Counted from the stretch's first letter, positions 15,886 to 25,318 are shown. The stretch is 64,000 nucleotides of DNA from Streptomyces sp. S465 (GCF_026898115.1 NZ_CP114036.1:1922001-1986000); one strand, 5' to 3'. Translations and numbers: made by a program. The notes: generated by a model not told the origin, from the letters alone.

Positions 15886-16730
15886 GCCGCCGTGTCCCGC
15901 GCACGGGTGTGCGCCGTTACGTCAATGTCGTCAACCTCGGCGGGCTGCTGATCGCCGTGTGCGCCGCGCTGCCGCTGTTCTGGATGGCGTCCGCCTCCCT
16001 GAAGGGGCCCGGCGAGATCAGCGCCACGCCGCCCTCCCTGCTGCCGGACCACCCCACGCTCGGCAATTACCGGACCGCGTTCGTCCGAAACGGCATCGGC
16101 CACTACTTCCTCAACAGCGTCGTCGTGGCGTGTCTGTCCACCGTGCTGATCCTGTCCCTGGCGTTCTTCGCCGGATACGCCCTCGCCCGGATGCCGCTGC
16201 GCGGGCGCGGGGCCGTGATGACCGCGCTGCTGATGCTGTCGGTCTTCCCGCCGATCGCCCTGCTCGTCCCGCTGTTCCTGATGGAACGCCAGGCCGGGCT
16301 GCTGGGCAGCTATCCGGGCCTGATCATCCCGTACGTGGCGTTGAACCTGCCGTTCGCGATCTGGATCATGCGCAACTACCTCAGCGGCATACCGGGCGAG
16401 CTGGAGGAGGCCGCCGTCGTCGACGGCGCCGGCCCGCTGCGCACCGCGGTGACGGTGATCCTGCCACTGGCCCGGCCGGGGCTGTTCACGGCCGGTGTGT
16501 TCTCCTTCACCGCGACCTGGTCGGAGTTCCTGCTCGCGCTCACCTTCAACGGCTCCGACGACCGCCGGACCGTCTCCGTCGGCATCGCGCTGTTCACCAG
16601 CCAGTACCAGGTCCCCTACGGCGTGATCTTCGCCGGGGCGATGGTGGCCACCGTGCCGATCGCGCTCCTGGTGCTGATCTTCCGCCGGTCGGTCGTCTCC
16701 GGCATGACCACCGGCGCCGTGAAGGGCTGA
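15882..16730 (+). CDS. Sugar ABC transporter permease (MalG type)
   Basis: A 282-aa membrane protein with ATG 15882 overlapping the previous stop and GGGAGG upstream. About six helices; the EAA loop is LEEAAVVDGAGPLRTAV, followed by LPLARPG. It pairs with the preceding permease and is translationally coupled to it. Confidence 0.93.
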   Translation: MSRRVPRTGVRRYVNVVNLGGLLIAVCAALPLFWMASASLKGPGEISATPPSLLPDHPTLGNYRTAFVRNGIGHYFLNSVVVACLSTVLILSLAFFAGYALARMPLRGRGAVMTALLMLSVFPPIALLVPLFLMERQAGLLGSYPGLIIPYVALNLPFAIWIMRNYLSGIPGELEEAAVVDGAGPLRTAVTVILPLARPGLFTAGVFSFTATWSEFLLALTFNGSDDRRTVSVGIALFTSQYQVPYGVIFAGAMVATVPIALLVLIFRRSVVSGMTTGAVKG

Positions 16731-16836
16731 GCGGCTCCGCACGCGCCCCGTTCCCGCGGGACGGCCGACCCGGCCGTCCCGCCACCTGTCCGCACACCCG
16801 CACCCGACCCTGGGCACGCGCCCGAGAGGTTCACAG

Positions 16837-18528
16837 ATGCCCCACCGCGACTCCCCCGCCCCTTCCCCGCACGACGCGGACTGGTGGCGGCAGGCCGTCG
16901 TCTACCAGATCTACCCTCGCAGTTTCGCCGACTCAGGCGGTGACGGCATCGGTGACATCCCCGGCGTCACCTCGCGACTGCCCTACCTCGCCGACCTCGG
17001 CGTGGACGCCGTCTGGCTGAGCCCGTTCTACCCCTCCCAGCTCGCCGACGGCGGCTACGACGTCGCCGACTACCGCGACGTCGACCCCCGGCTCGGCACC
17101 CTCGACGACTTCGACGAGATGGTCGCGACGGCCCGCCGGCTCGGCCTGAAGATCATGGTCGACATCGTCCCCAACCACTCCTCCGACCAGCACGTCTGGT
17201 TCCAGGAGGCGCTCGCGGCCCCGCCCGGCTCGGCCGCCCGCGAGCGCTACGTCTTCCGCGACGGCCGGGGGGAGAACGGGGAACTGCCGCCCACCGACTG
17301 GCCGTCCAGCTTCGGCGGCCCCGCCTGGACCCGGGTGCCGGACGGCCAGTGGTACCTGCACCTGTACGCACCCCAGCAGCCCGACTTCAACTGGGACAAC
17401 CCCGAGGTCCGCGAGGACTTCCACCACACCCTGCGGTTCTGGTCCGACCGGGGCGTCGCCGGTTTCCGCGTCGACGTCGCGCACGGCCTCGCCAAGGACC
17501 TGCGCGCACCGCTGCGCGACCTCGGCGAGCAGCGGGACTACCAGCCCGGCTCGCTGCCGGACGACGGCAGCCATCCGCTGTGGGACCGCAACGCGGTGCA
17601 CGAGATCTACCGCGGCTGGCGGCAGGTCTTCAACGCGTACGACCCGCCGCGCTTCGCCGTCGCCGAGGCCTGGGTGCGTGCCTCACGGCGCACGGCCTAC
17701 GCCTCCGCGGACGGGCTGGGCCAGGCGTTCAACTTCGATTTCCTCGGCGCCCGGCTCGACGCCGCCGAGCTGCACACCATCATCGACTCCGCGCTCGCCG
17801 ACGCCCGCACCGCGGGTGCGACCAGCACCTGGGTGCTCTCCAACCACGACGTGGTGCGTCACGTCTCGCGCTACGCCCTGCCCGGCGACTGCACCAAGCG
17901 CGACATCGAGGCGTGGCTGCTCACCGACGGCCGGGAACCGGCCCCGGACCTGCCCACGGGGATGCGCAAGGCGCGCGCGGCGGCGCTGCTGATGCTGGCG
18001 CTGCCCGGGTCCGCGTACCTCTACCAGGGCGAGGAGCTGGGGCTGCCCGAGGTCGCCGACCTGGACCGTGCGGACCTGCGGGACCCGATGTGGCTACGCA
18101 GCGGCGGACGCGTCAAGGGCCGCGACGGCTGCCGGGTGCCGCTGCCATGGACCCGCGAGGGCAGCAGCTTCGGGTTCGGCCCCGGCGGCTCGTGGCTGCC
18201 GCAGCCCGCCGACTGGGGCCGGTACGCGGCGGACGCGCAGAGCGGCGACAAGGGGTCCTTCCTGGAGCTGTACCGCGAGGCCCTGCGGCTGCGCCGCGCC
18301 CTGGTCACGGACGAGGAGCTGGAGTGGGCCGGCTCCCCGGAGCGGATCCGGCAGGGGCTGCTGCACTTCGCCCGCGCCGGCGGCTGGCACACCGTCAGCA
18401 ACCTCTCCGAGGAGCCCGTCCCGCTGCCGCGGGGTGAGGTCCTGCTCGCCTCCGGCCCGCTGACCGGTGACGAGCTCCCGCCGTGGACCACCGCTTGGCT
18501 GCGGACCGGGTCCGTCTCCGGCCGCTGA
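16837..18528 (+). CDS. GH13 alpha-glucosidase / oligo-alpha-glucosidase
   Basis: A 563-aa intracellular enzyme (no signal peptide). The N-terminal VVYQIYPRSFADS and the conserved regions VDIVPNHSS, GFRVDVAHG, AVAEAWV and LSNHDVV give nucleophile Asp213, acid/base Glu277 and Asp338. It would hydrolyse imported maltose-, trehalose- or isomaltose-type oligosaccharides to glucose. It is the last gene of the LacI-controlled operon, 106 bases after the permease. Family resemblance is to AglA-type enzymes; the linkage preference cannot be read safely. Confidence 0.93.
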   Translation: MPHRDSPAPSPHDADWWRQAVVYQIYPRSFADSGGDGIGDIPGVTSRLPYLADLGVDAVWLSPFYPSQLADGGYDVADYRDVDPRLGTLDDFDEMVATARRLGLKIMVDIVPNHSSDQHVWFQEALAAPPGSAARERYVFRDGRGENGELPPTDWPSSFGGPAWTRVPDGQWYLHLYAPQQPDFNWDNPEVREDFHHTLRFWSDRGVAGFRVDVAHGLAKDLRAPLRDLGEQRDYQPGSLPDDGSHPLWDRNAVHEIYRGWRQVFNAYDPPRFAVAEAWVRASRRTAYASADGLGQAFNFDFLGARLDAAELHTIIDSALADARTAGATSTWVLSNHDVVRHVSRYALPGDCTKRDIEAWLLTDGREPAPDLPTGMRKARAAALLMLALPGSAYLYQGEELGLPEVADLDRADLRDPMWLRSGGRVKGRDGCRVPLPWTREGSSFGFGPGGSWLPQPADWGRYAADAQSGDKGSFLELYREALRLRRALVTDEELEWAGSPERIRQGLLHFARAGGWHTVSNLSEEPVPLPRGEVLLASGPLTGDELPPWTTAWLRTGSVSGR

Positions 18529-18570
18529 GGGGCGGTGTCCGGCGCCTCGCGTGGTGAGGCGGGCCGGTGA

Positions 18571-18612
18571 GGCCGTCCGGCCGGGCGTCCCGGGGCGCCC
18601 GGCCGGACGGCC
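18571..18612. terminator. Strong bidirectional terminator
   Basis: A perfect 17-bp stem (18571-18587 with 18596-18612, arm starting GGCCGTCCGGCCGGGCG) and an 8-base loop, sitting between the convergent glucosidase and nitrilase genes. Confidence 0.75.
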
Positions 18613-18628
18613 GCGGCCGTTCAGGCGG

Positions 18629-19528
18629 TCACCGCGCGGGCGGCCCGGCGCACGGGCGGGCCCCGCGGCGCCAGCGCTCGGGATCGATCCGGCCGCCCTC
18701 GTACAGGGGGAGCTCCAGCGGCGCCTGACCGTCCTCGAACGGCTCCCACACCCGGGTGAGACCTGCGGTCCCCCGCGCGCGCACCCGGCGGGCCTCGGCG
18801 AGGTCGAGCACGTCCGTCAGGACCTCCTGCGGGCCGGGCCCGGCCTCGGCCCGCAGGTGCCCCTCGGGGTCCACGACGACGCTGCGTCCGACGCCGTCCG
18901 GCGCCGCCGCGTTGAGGCTGGCCATGAACACCTGGTTCACGATCGCGTTGGCCTGCGCGAGGACGACTTCCTGGGCGCGGTCGACGGTGGGCGTACGCAC
19001 CAGGTTCAGGACGAGGTCGGCGCCCTGCCACGCCAGGTGGCGGGTGGTCTCGGGGAACCAGGCGTCGTAGCAGATCGTCAGGCCCACCCGGCCGTGGTCC
19101 GCCATGTCGAAGACCACGAAGCCGCTGCCGGACGCCGTGGTTTCGTGGGGCCGCCACACGAAGATCTTGCGGTACTCCGCGACGCGTTCGCCCGTGGGCG
19201 CGTAGACGGGGGCCGTGTTGTAGATCCGGCCGTCCGCGCCCCGCTCGTAGACGCTGCCGGGCACGAGCCAGATGCCCAGTTCGCGGGCGAGGGCCGCCAG
19301 CCGGGTGCCGCAGGGGCCGTCCAGCGGTTCGGCGGCGGCGGTCATGACCGCCTCGGGGTCCTCGCCGGGCTCGTGGCCGCACAGGTGCAGTTCGGGATAG
19401 GCGAGCAGCCGGACGCCGGGGTGTGTCCGGGCGACGCGGCGTACGTCCGCGGCGAACGCGTCCGGATCGTCGGCGGCGTGGTGCCGGGCGGCCGTCTGGA
19501 CGAGGCCGATCGGCAAGGGGATCGTCAT
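18629..19528 (-). CDS. Nitrilase-superfamily carbon-nitrogen hydrolase
   Basis: A 299-aa hydrolase. The start ATG 19528 (MTIPLPIGLVQ) begins the family fold directly; the frame further upstream is not conserved-looking. The catalytic triad is visible: Glu46 in AYPELHL, Lys121 in EYRKIF and Cys153 in LTICYDAWFPE. It would hydrolyse an amide, carbamoyl group or nitrile in the cytoplasm. It is divergent from the LysR gene, which probably controls it. Confidence 0.9.
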   Translation of the reverse strand: MTIPLPIGLVQTAARHHAADDPDAFAADVRRVARTHPGVRLLAYPELHLCGHEPGEDPEAVMTAAAEPLDGPCGTRLAALARELGIWLVPGSVYERGADGRIYNTAPVYAPTGERVAEYRKIFVWRPHETTASGSGFVVFDMADHGRVGLTICYDAWFPETTRHLAWQGADLVLNLVRTPTVDRAQEVVLAQANAIVNQVFMASLNAAAPDGVGRSVVVDPEGHLRAEAGPGPQEVLTDVLDLAEARRVRARGTAGLTRVWEPFEDGQAPLELPLYEGGRIDPERWRRGARPCAGPPAR

Positions 19529-19746
19529 CGCGGGGGCAACCTTCCGCACGGGGTGGTATCCGGGGCCCGGACGAGCCAATCATCGTGTCCTCCACGGGAC
19601 AAGCCCCCTTCTCCCTGCGGCGCCCACAGGGAAACCCGATGGCTTGGCACCGGCACCCGTCCGGCGGCCGCGCCGCACGCCCGTGGTAGAAGGAGGACCC
19701 CGCGTCCGGGACGCGGATCAGCGACTCGACAGGACACAGACAGCGC

Positions 19747-20658
19747 ATGACCCTCAACCAGCTGAGGGCCTTCGTCGAGGCGGAGCGGCTCGGGTCGTTC
19801 ACCGCAGCGGCGCGGGCCATGGACATCGCCCAGGCGTCGGCCTCCGAACTGGTACGCCGGCTGGAGACGGAACTGGACGCCGAGCTGTTCGCACGCGGCA
19901 GCCGCACCCTGACCCTGACCGCGGCCGGCCAGGAACTGCTGCCCTACGCCCAGCAGGCGCTGGAAGCCGCCGACAGCGGGACCCGGGCGGTGCGCTCGCT
20001 GGGGTCCCTGGGCGGCGGGACCGCCACCTTCGGTGTGCTCCGCAACGCCGACTACTACCTGCTGTCCAACCTCGTGCAGATGTTCCACGCCCGGTATCCG
20101 TCCGTCCGGGTCCGCCTCGTGGGGCAGAACTCGGCCGAGACCGCGGCGGCCGTGGCCGCGGGCCGGATCGAGGCGGGCCTGGTGGTCCTGCCGATCGACG
20201 ACGAGGGGCTGGCAGTGACCCCGCTCCTGCGCGACGAGGTGTTCTTCGTCAGCGCGAGCGGGGAACGCACCCGCGCGCCGATGACGATGGAGGCCTTCGC
20301 CCGGACCCCCCTGGTCCTCTACGACGCCCACTACGGATGGCAGGACCCCACCCGGCGGCAGCTCGCGGAGCGGGCCCAGCTCGCCGGGGTCACCATCGAT
20401 CCGCTGATCGAGCTGGAACACGTCGAGGCCGCGCTGGGCCTGGTGGCCGCCGGGGTGGGCGACACCATCGCCAGCCGGGCGGTGGTCGCCGGACCGGCGT
20501 TTCCCGCGGGGCTGCGCACCGTCTCGTTCGCCGACCCGCTCTACGACACGATCGCCCTGGTCAAACGGCGGGGGCAGCCGCTGTCGCGGGCCACCAGGGA
20601 GCTCGCCCGGCTGGCCGAGGACACCTTGCGCGAACTCCGTACCGACCTCGGCCTGTGA
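19747..20658 (+). CDS. LysR-family transcriptional regulator
   Basis: A 303-aa protein. The winged helix-turn-helix at the N-terminus (FVEAERLGSFTAAARAMDIA, then ASASELVRRLETELDAELFARG) is followed by a two-lobe ligand domain from about residue 90. It lies divergent from the nitrilase and 116 bases upstream of the second HisD-family gene in the same direction. Either or both could be targets. The 218-base spacer to the nitrilase start would hold its sites. Confidence 0.9.
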   Translation: MTLNQLRAFVEAERLGSFTAAARAMDIAQASASELVRRLETELDAELFARGSRTLTLTAAGQELLPYAQQALEAADSGTRAVRSLGSLGGGTATFGVLRNADYYLLSNLVQMFHARYPSVRVRLVGQNSAETAAAVAAGRIEAGLVVLPIDDEGLAVTPLLRDEVFFVSASGERTRAPMTMEAFARTPLVLYDAHYGWQDPTRRQLAERAQLAGVTIDPLIELEHVEAALGLVAAGVGDTIASRAVVAGPAFPAGLRTVSFADPLYDTIALVKRRGQPLSRATRELARLAEDTLRELRTDLGL

Positions 20659-20774
20659 CCGGCCGGGCGGACGCGCCGTGGACGGGCACCGCCTGCGGGT
20701 AGAGGGAAACCCTGTGGATCGGACAGGAATGGCCCCTCTAGTCCTGCGGCAGCGCTCCGTCTAGCGTCCTTGCC

Positions 20775-22136
20775 ATGCAGATCACGCCCGACGAAGCACA
20801 GGCCCTCCCCCCGTTCCAGTGGCTGAAGAAGCCGTCCGTGGACGGGCCCCCCGCCCAGCGCGACCCCAAGGTGGTCGAGCGGGTCTCGCAGATGCTGCAC
20901 GAGATCGAGCACAAGGGCATGGACGCGGTGCGCGCCTACGCCCAGGAGCTGGACGGCTGGTCCGGCGACCTGGAGATCGGGCCCGCCGAGCTGAAGAAGT
21001 CGGGCGACGCCCTGCCCCCGGACGTCCGCACCGCTCTGGAGATGGGATACGAGCGCACCCACCGGTTCGCCGCCGCGCAGCGCGAGCACCTGACGGACTT
21101 CGAGACCGAGGTCGCCCCCGGCGTCATCGACGGCCAGCGCTACGTGCCCGTCTCCCGCGTCGGCGCGTACCTGCCGGCCGGCCGTTTCCCGCTGCTCGCC
21201 AGCGCGTTCATGACGGTGAACGTGGCGAAGACCGCCGGGGTGCCCACCGTGCTGGCGTGCACTCCCCCCTCCGGTGAGCACGGCGCGCACCCCGCCGTGC
21301 TGTACGGCGCCCACCTGTCCCGCGCCGACCGGGTGTTCGCGCTCGGCGGTGTCCAGGCGCTCGGCGCGATGGCCTTCGGACTGCTCGGCGAGGCCCCGGT
21401 CGACATGCTGGTCGGCGCGGGCAACGCGTTCGTCACCGAGGCGAAGCGGCAGCTGTTCGGCCGGGTCGGCATCGACCTGCTGGCCGGCCCCTCCGAGGTC
21501 GCGGTCATCGCCGACGCGAGCGCCGACCCGGCGTGGGTCGCCGCCGACCTGCTGGGCCAGGCCGAACACGGCCCCAACTCGCCCGCCGCCCTGATCACCA
21601 CGTCCGAGGAGCAGGGGCGCGCCGTGATCGCGGAGGTGGAGCGCCGGCTGGCGTCCCTGACCACCCGGGACATCGCGGGCCCGGCGTGGCGCGACTTCGG
21701 GTCCGTCATCGTGGTGGAGGACCGGGCCCACGCCGTCGCCGTGGCCGATGTGATCGCCCCGGAACACCTGGAGATCCAGACCGAGGACGACGACTACTAC
21801 CTGGAGAACCTCTCCAACTACGGCTCGCTCTTCCTCGGGTCGTGGTCGACGGTGGCCTACTCCGACAAGGGCATCGCCGGCACCAACCACGTGCTGCCCA
21901 CGGGCAAGACCGCCCGCTACAACGCGGGGCTCTCCGTCTCCCGGTTCCTGAAGCCGCTGACCTACCAGCGCGCCTCGCGGGAGGGGACCGCGTCCCTGGC
22001 TCCGGCCGTCGAGCGCATCTCGGCGTTCGAGGGGCTGGCCGCCCACGGCGCCACCGCGACACTGCGCATCGACCGGATCGGGCGGACGTCCGGCGCGTTC
22101 GACGACATCCCGGCCGCCCTGCGCGAACAGCTCTGA
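20775..22136 (+). CDS. Histidinol dehydrogenase-family dehydrogenase, second copy
   Basis: A 453-aa HisD-fold enzyme. It has SRVGAYLPAGRFPLLASAFM, VGAGNAFVTEAKRQLFG, zinc-ligand segment GQAEHGPNSPAALI, catalytic Glu-His in APEHLEIQT, GTNHVLPT and a C-terminal FEGLAAHGATATLRIDRIG. It lacks the FEGHARSGDVR tail of the 10540 enzyme and has a longer N-terminus, so the two are paralogues rather than recent duplicates. Upstream is a -10-like TAGCGT 8 bases before the ATG and no ribosome-binding site, which suggests a leaderless or very short leader. Placement between LysR and the LacI regulon suggests a catabolic role. Confidence 0.85.
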   Translation: MQITPDEAQALPPFQWLKKPSVDGPPAQRDPKVVERVSQMLHEIEHKGMDAVRAYAQELDGWSGDLEIGPAELKKSGDALPPDVRTALEMGYERTHRFAAAQREHLTDFETEVAPGVIDGQRYVPVSRVGAYLPAGRFPLLASAFMTVNVAKTAGVPTVLACTPPSGEHGAHPAVLYGAHLSRADRVFALGGVQALGAMAFGLLGEAPVDMLVGAGNAFVTEAKRQLFGRVGIDLLAGPSEVAVIADASADPAWVAADLLGQAEHGPNSPAALITTSEEQGRAVIAEVERRLASLTTRDIAGPAWRDFGSVIVVEDRAHAVAVADVIAPEHLEIQTEDDDYYLENLSNYGSLFLGSWSTVAYSDKGIAGTNHVLPTGKTARYNAGLSVSRFLKPLTYQRASREGTASLAPAVERISAFEGLAAHGATATLRIDRIGRTSGAFDDIPAALREQL

Positions 22137-22145
22137 TCCCCGCCC

Positions 22146-22172
22146 GTGCCGCCGCGCCGGCCGCGGCGGCAC
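22146..22172. terminator. Hairpin between convergent HisD-like and LacI genes
   Basis: GTGCCGCCGCG (22146-22156) and its exact complement (22162-22172) form an 11-bp stem with a 5-base loop, 10 bases after the dehydrogenase stop. Confidence 0.65.
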
Positions 22173-22293
22173 AGGAGCCACCCGCCGGCCGCGGCGCTCG
22201 TGGTGCGGCGGCCGGGAGGGCGCGGCGACGGCGCCACTTCCGGCAGCCCGCCCGCGGGGTACGCGGCGGCCGCCGGGGGCGGGCCGGCCCGGC

Positions 22294-23292
22294 TCAGTGG
22301 ACGGGGGCGTGGGTGGCGCGGGGTACGAACTCGGCCGGCCGGACCAGGCGTTCACCGGCGGGGTCGACGTCCCCGGCTATCCGCCGGACCAGCAGACGCG
22401 CCGCCTGGCGCGACAGCTCCCGCAGGTCGTGCCGGACGGTGGTGAGCCGGAACACCTCCCAGGCGGCCATCGGAAGGTCGTCGAAACCGATGACGGTGAG
22501 GTCGTCGGGGATCTTGACACCGGCCGCGAGAGCCGCGTTCAGGACACCGATGGCGACGACGTCGTTGCCGCAGAACACCGCGGTGGGTGCCGCGTCCGAC
22601 GCGAGCATGGCGGGCAGCGCCCGGTAGCCGGTGTCGTACTCGAACGCCCCGCGCACCACCCGGTTCTCCGGCAGCCCCACGCCCGCCTCGGCGAGCGCCA
22701 GCCGGAAGCCCATCTCGCGCTCGCGCCCCGTCGTGGTGTTGGGGGCGCCGAAGATGCCGGCGATACGCCGGTGTCCCAGGGCCACGAGTTCCCGGGCGAC
22801 GAGCCGCCCTCCGCCCTCGTTGTCGACGACGGAGGCGAAGTCGCCGGCCCGGCCCGTGTCGCGGTTGAGGAAGACGTACGGCATGCCGCGCCGGTCCAGC
22901 TGGGCCGGCAGACGGGAGTCGGTGGTGGCGGTGGCGAGCACCACGCCGTCCATCGACTGGTCGAGCAGCTTCTCCTCGGCGACCGCCTCGTCGGACCGCT
23001 CGGTGATCAGCATCATCCGGTAGCCGAGGTCGCTCAGCTCGTCGTGGAGCGGGGCGACGACATGCGGGTAGAACGGGTTCGTCAGGTCGGTGACGATGAC
23101 ACCGATCCGCCGCGTGGCACGTGTCGAGAGGGTGCGTCCGGCCTCGCTCGGCACGTAGTTCAGCGCCTGGGCGGCCCGTTTGACCTTCTCGCGGGTGGCC
23201 CGGGACACGCGCGGGTCGTCGCGCAGCGCGCGGGAGACGGTCGGCTGCGAGACACCGGCCAGCCTGGCCACGTCGCGACTGGTGATCCCCAT
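22294..23292 (-). CDS. LacI-family repressor of the ATACGTAT regulon
   Basis: A 332-aa regulator starting at ATG 23292 with GAGGAGAG upstream. The helix-turn-helix is DVARLAGVSQPTVSRALRDD; the ligand domain starts RRIGVIVTDLTNPFYPHVVA and ends with FDDLPMAAWEVFRLTTVRHD. It is divergent from the bicupin gene. ATACGTAT cores lie before its own start, before the bicupin and before the MHS transporter, with an ATACGCAT variant before the SnoaL-like gene, defining a local regulon. Confidence 0.92.
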   Translation of the reverse strand: MGITSRDVARLAGVSQPTVSRALRDDPRVSRATREKVKRAAQALNYVPSEAGRTLSTRATRRIGVIVTDLTNPFYPHVVAPLHDELSDLGYRMMLITERSDEAVAEEKLLDQSMDGVVLATATTDSRLPAQLDRRGMPYVFLNRDTGRAGDFASVVDNEGGGRLVARELVALGHRRIAGIFGAPNTTTGREREMGFRLALAEAGVGLPENRVVRGAFEYDTGYRALPAMLASDAAPTAVFCGNDVVAIGVLNAALAAGVKIPDDLTVIGFDDLPMAAWEVFRLTTVRHDLRELSRQAARLLVRRIAGDVDPAGERLVRPAEFVPRATHAPVH

Positions 23293-23342
23293 TCGGCTCT
23301 CTCCTCGCTGCCACCGGCGCCGTCCGTTGGCGCACCTAATCA

Positions 23343-23354
23343 GTATACGTATGT
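23343..23354. promoter_or_regulatory. ATACGTAT operator at the LacI gene
   Basis: GTATACGTATGT with core 23345-23352, 52 bases before the repressor start. It would mediate autoregulation. Confidence 0.65.
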
Positions 23355-23374
23355 CAAAACACAACCGCACCCTC

Positions 23375-23424
23375 TTGACATCCGCTAGATCCTAGGCTGT
23401 TCATGTAATGCATACGTATTCGCA
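23375..23424 (+). promoter_or_regulatory. Promoter region and operator of the bicupin operon
   Basis: TTGACA at 23375-23380 is a clear -35 element, but no good -10 is evident at 17-18 bases. The operator TGCATACGTATTCG (core 23412-23419) lies downstream, ending 14 bases before the ATG, with GAGGAGC between them as ribosome-binding site. Confidence 0.65.
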
Positions 23425-23438
23425 ATCGAGGAGCGGTC

Positions 23439-24578
23439 ATGCCCGATGTCGTCGTATCCCCCAGTGAGCTGGCCCGCCGTACGGTGCGCCGCAGCGACTT
23501 CGTCTCCTGCAACCAGGCCTTCATCGACTGCCGTACGCCCGGTTCGGATCGCAAGGAGAACTACGCGATGATCGGGCCGGGCGTCTCGCAGGCCGCCGGC
23601 CAGCACGTCAACCTCCGGCTGCCGCACGGCTACCACATCGGTGCCGCCGCGATGCCGCACGGCATCACCAACAACCTGCACCTGCACTACACGGCCGAGG
23701 TGTTCATCTGCACCGAGGGCGAGTACCTGCTGCGCTGGGGCGCCGACGGCACCGAGGGCGAACTCACGCTCAGGGCCGGTGACATCGCCTCCGTCCCGAC
23801 CTGGATCTTCCGCGGCTTCACCAACACCGGCCCGGACGACGGCTGGCTGTTCACCGTGCTGGGCATGGACGACACCGGAGGCATCATCTGGGCCCCGTCG
23901 GTCCTGCGGGAGGCGCGGAACCACGGCCTGTACCTCACCGTCGACAACGAGCTCGTCGACACCGTCGCCGGCGACACCGTCCCGCCGGAGTCCGAGCTCG
24001 TCAGCCCCCTGGCCCAGGAACACCTCGACCGGCTGCGCCACTACACCCCCGAGGAGATGAAGCGCCGGATCGCCGCCGCGGACGAGCTGGTCTTCTCCGA
24101 CCACCCCTTCCTCGACAGCGCCCTGCCCGGCGGCGGCGCCCGTCTGAGCTGCGTCATCGGCTACGGCATGACCGAGGACCGGCACCAGGAGCCCCGCGTG
24201 TTCAACCCGCACGGGCACAACCTCGCCTGGCTGCGCGCCGACCCCGGGCAGGGCGTCTCGACGCACCGCCAGCACGAAACCCAGACCCTGATCGTGAAGG
24301 ACGGTCGGTGGGAGATCACCCTCAACCGCGCCGACCCCGTCTCGGTGCGTCTGGGCCCCCGTGACATGCTCTCCGTCCCCCAGGACGCCTGGCGCACCAT
24401 ACGCAACGTCGGCGACGAGCGCGGCGACCTGCTCGTGGTCAACTCCGGTGACGGACGCGTCCGCCTGGAGTGGGACGAGGAGGTGCTCAAGAGCGCGGCG
24501 GACGCGGGCCTAGGCATCGACCACAACGGGTACGTCGCCCCGTACGCGCTGCTGCCCCGCTCCGCGCGCACCTGGTGA
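23439..24578 (+). CDS. Bicupin protein
   Basis: A 379-aa protein with two cupin barrels. The first has metal-type ligands His81, His83 and Glu87 (LHLHYTAEVFICTEGEY) and the closing RAGDIASVPTWIFRGFTN. The second, about residues 265-335, has His276, His279 and Glu280 (STHRQHETQTLIVKDGRWE) and GPRDMLSVPQDAWRTIRN. Bicupins act as dioxygenases, decarboxylases or isomerases. No subclass can be assigned. It is the first gene of the LacI-controlled operon, and its stop overlaps the GTG of the next gene. Confidence 0.85.
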   Translation: MPDVVVSPSELARRTVRRSDFVSCNQAFIDCRTPGSDRKENYAMIGPGVSQAAGQHVNLRLPHGYHIGAAAMPHGITNNLHLHYTAEVFICTEGEYLLRWGADGTEGELTLRAGDIASVPTWIFRGFTNTGPDDGWLFTVLGMDDTGGIIWAPSVLREARNHGLYLTVDNELVDTVAGDTVPPESELVSPLAQEHLDRLRHYTPEEMKRRIAAADELVFSDHPFLDSALPGGGARLSCVIGYGMTEDRHQEPRVFNPHGHNLAWLRADPGQGVSTHRQHETQTLIVKDGRWEITLNRADPVSVRLGPRDMLSVPQDAWRTIRNVGDERGDLLVVNSGDGRVRLEWDEEVLKSAADAGLGIDHNGYVAPYALLPRSARTW

Positions 24579-25318
24579 CCGGCGTGCCGCAGGAGACCAC
24601 GGCCGGTCCGCTGCCGCTCGTCATCGTGCCCGGAATGCTCTGCGACGCGAGCCTGTGGCGCGACGTCGACTTCCCCGAGGGCCACCCCGTCCACCACGTC
24701 GCGCTGCGGCGGGCGGACATCGGGGCGCTCGCCGAGGACGTGCTCGCCACGGTTCCGGGCCCGTTCGTGCTCGTCGGCCTCAGCCTCGGGGCCATCGTCG
24801 GCTTCGAGGCGCTGCGCCGGGCGCCGGAGCGCATCGCGGGCCTGTGCGCGATGGCGACCAACGCGGGCGCGCCGCGCCCCGAGCAGTACGCGGCCTGGCG
24901 GGCGATGGAGGAGCTGATCGCGGCCGGCCGGTTCGGGGACGTCGTCGAGGAGACGCTGCCCGGCATGTTCCCCGACCGGTGCCCGACCCCTGAGGGCGCG
25001 CGCCGCTACCGCGACATGGCACACGCCGTCGGCGCCACCGCCGCCCGCGCCCAGCTCGCCGCACAGGCGACCCGCACGGACGCGGTCGGCGTCCTGCGGA
25101 CGGTCCGCTGCCCCACCGTGGTCCTGGCCGGGGCGCGGGACGCGCTGTGCCCGCCCGCCTTCCACCAGGCGATCGCGGACGCGGTCCCGGGAGCCGGCCT
25201 GACCCTGCTGCCCGACGCGGGACACCTGCTGCCGTGGCAGCGGCCCGAGGCGGTGGCGGCCGCGCTGCGCGGACTGGTCGCGACCGCCCCCGGTACGCCC
25301 TCCCCGGCCGCCCCGTGA
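24575..25318 (+). CDS. Alpha/beta-hydrolase
   Basis: A 247-aa hydrolase beginning at GTG 24575 inside the bicupin stop (GTGA); the longer frame from 24470 overlaps the bicupin. It has the oxyanion region VIVPGMLCDASLW, the nucleophile elbow GLSLGA, an Asp in GARDALC and the closing His in DAGHLLPWQ. It probably acts on an ester or C-C bond of the pathway intermediate. It is similar in layout to 3-oxoadipate enol-lactonase-like proteins, but this is not decisive. Confidence 0.88.
   Translation: MTGVPQETTAGPLPLVIVPGMLCDASLWRDVDFPEGHPVHHVALRRADIGALAEDVLATVPGPFVLVGLSLGAIVGFEALRRAPERIAGLCAMATNAGAPRPEQYAAWRAMEELIAAGRFGDVVEETLPGMFPDRCPTPEGARRYRDMAHAVGATAARAQLAAQATRTDAVGVLRTVRCPTVVLAGARDALCPPAFHQAIADAVPGAGLTLLPDAGHLLPWQRPEAVAAALRGLVATAPGTPSPAAP

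Noticed and set aside
13871..16817. Long minus-strand open frames opposite the sugar ABC operon (361, 364 and 420 codons)
   Set aside because: They are antisense to clear lipoprotein and permease genes and give low-complexity products.
18621..19907. 428-codon minus-strand frame overlapping the nitrilase region
   Set aside because: The nitrilase frame with Glu46, Lys121 and Cys153 explains the same DNA; the alternative is Arg/Pro-rich.
10540..22136. Calling either HisD-like gene hisD for histidine biosynthesis
   Set aside because: No other his genes are present, there are two divergent copies plus a remnant, and the regulators are of sugar/acid-catabolic types.
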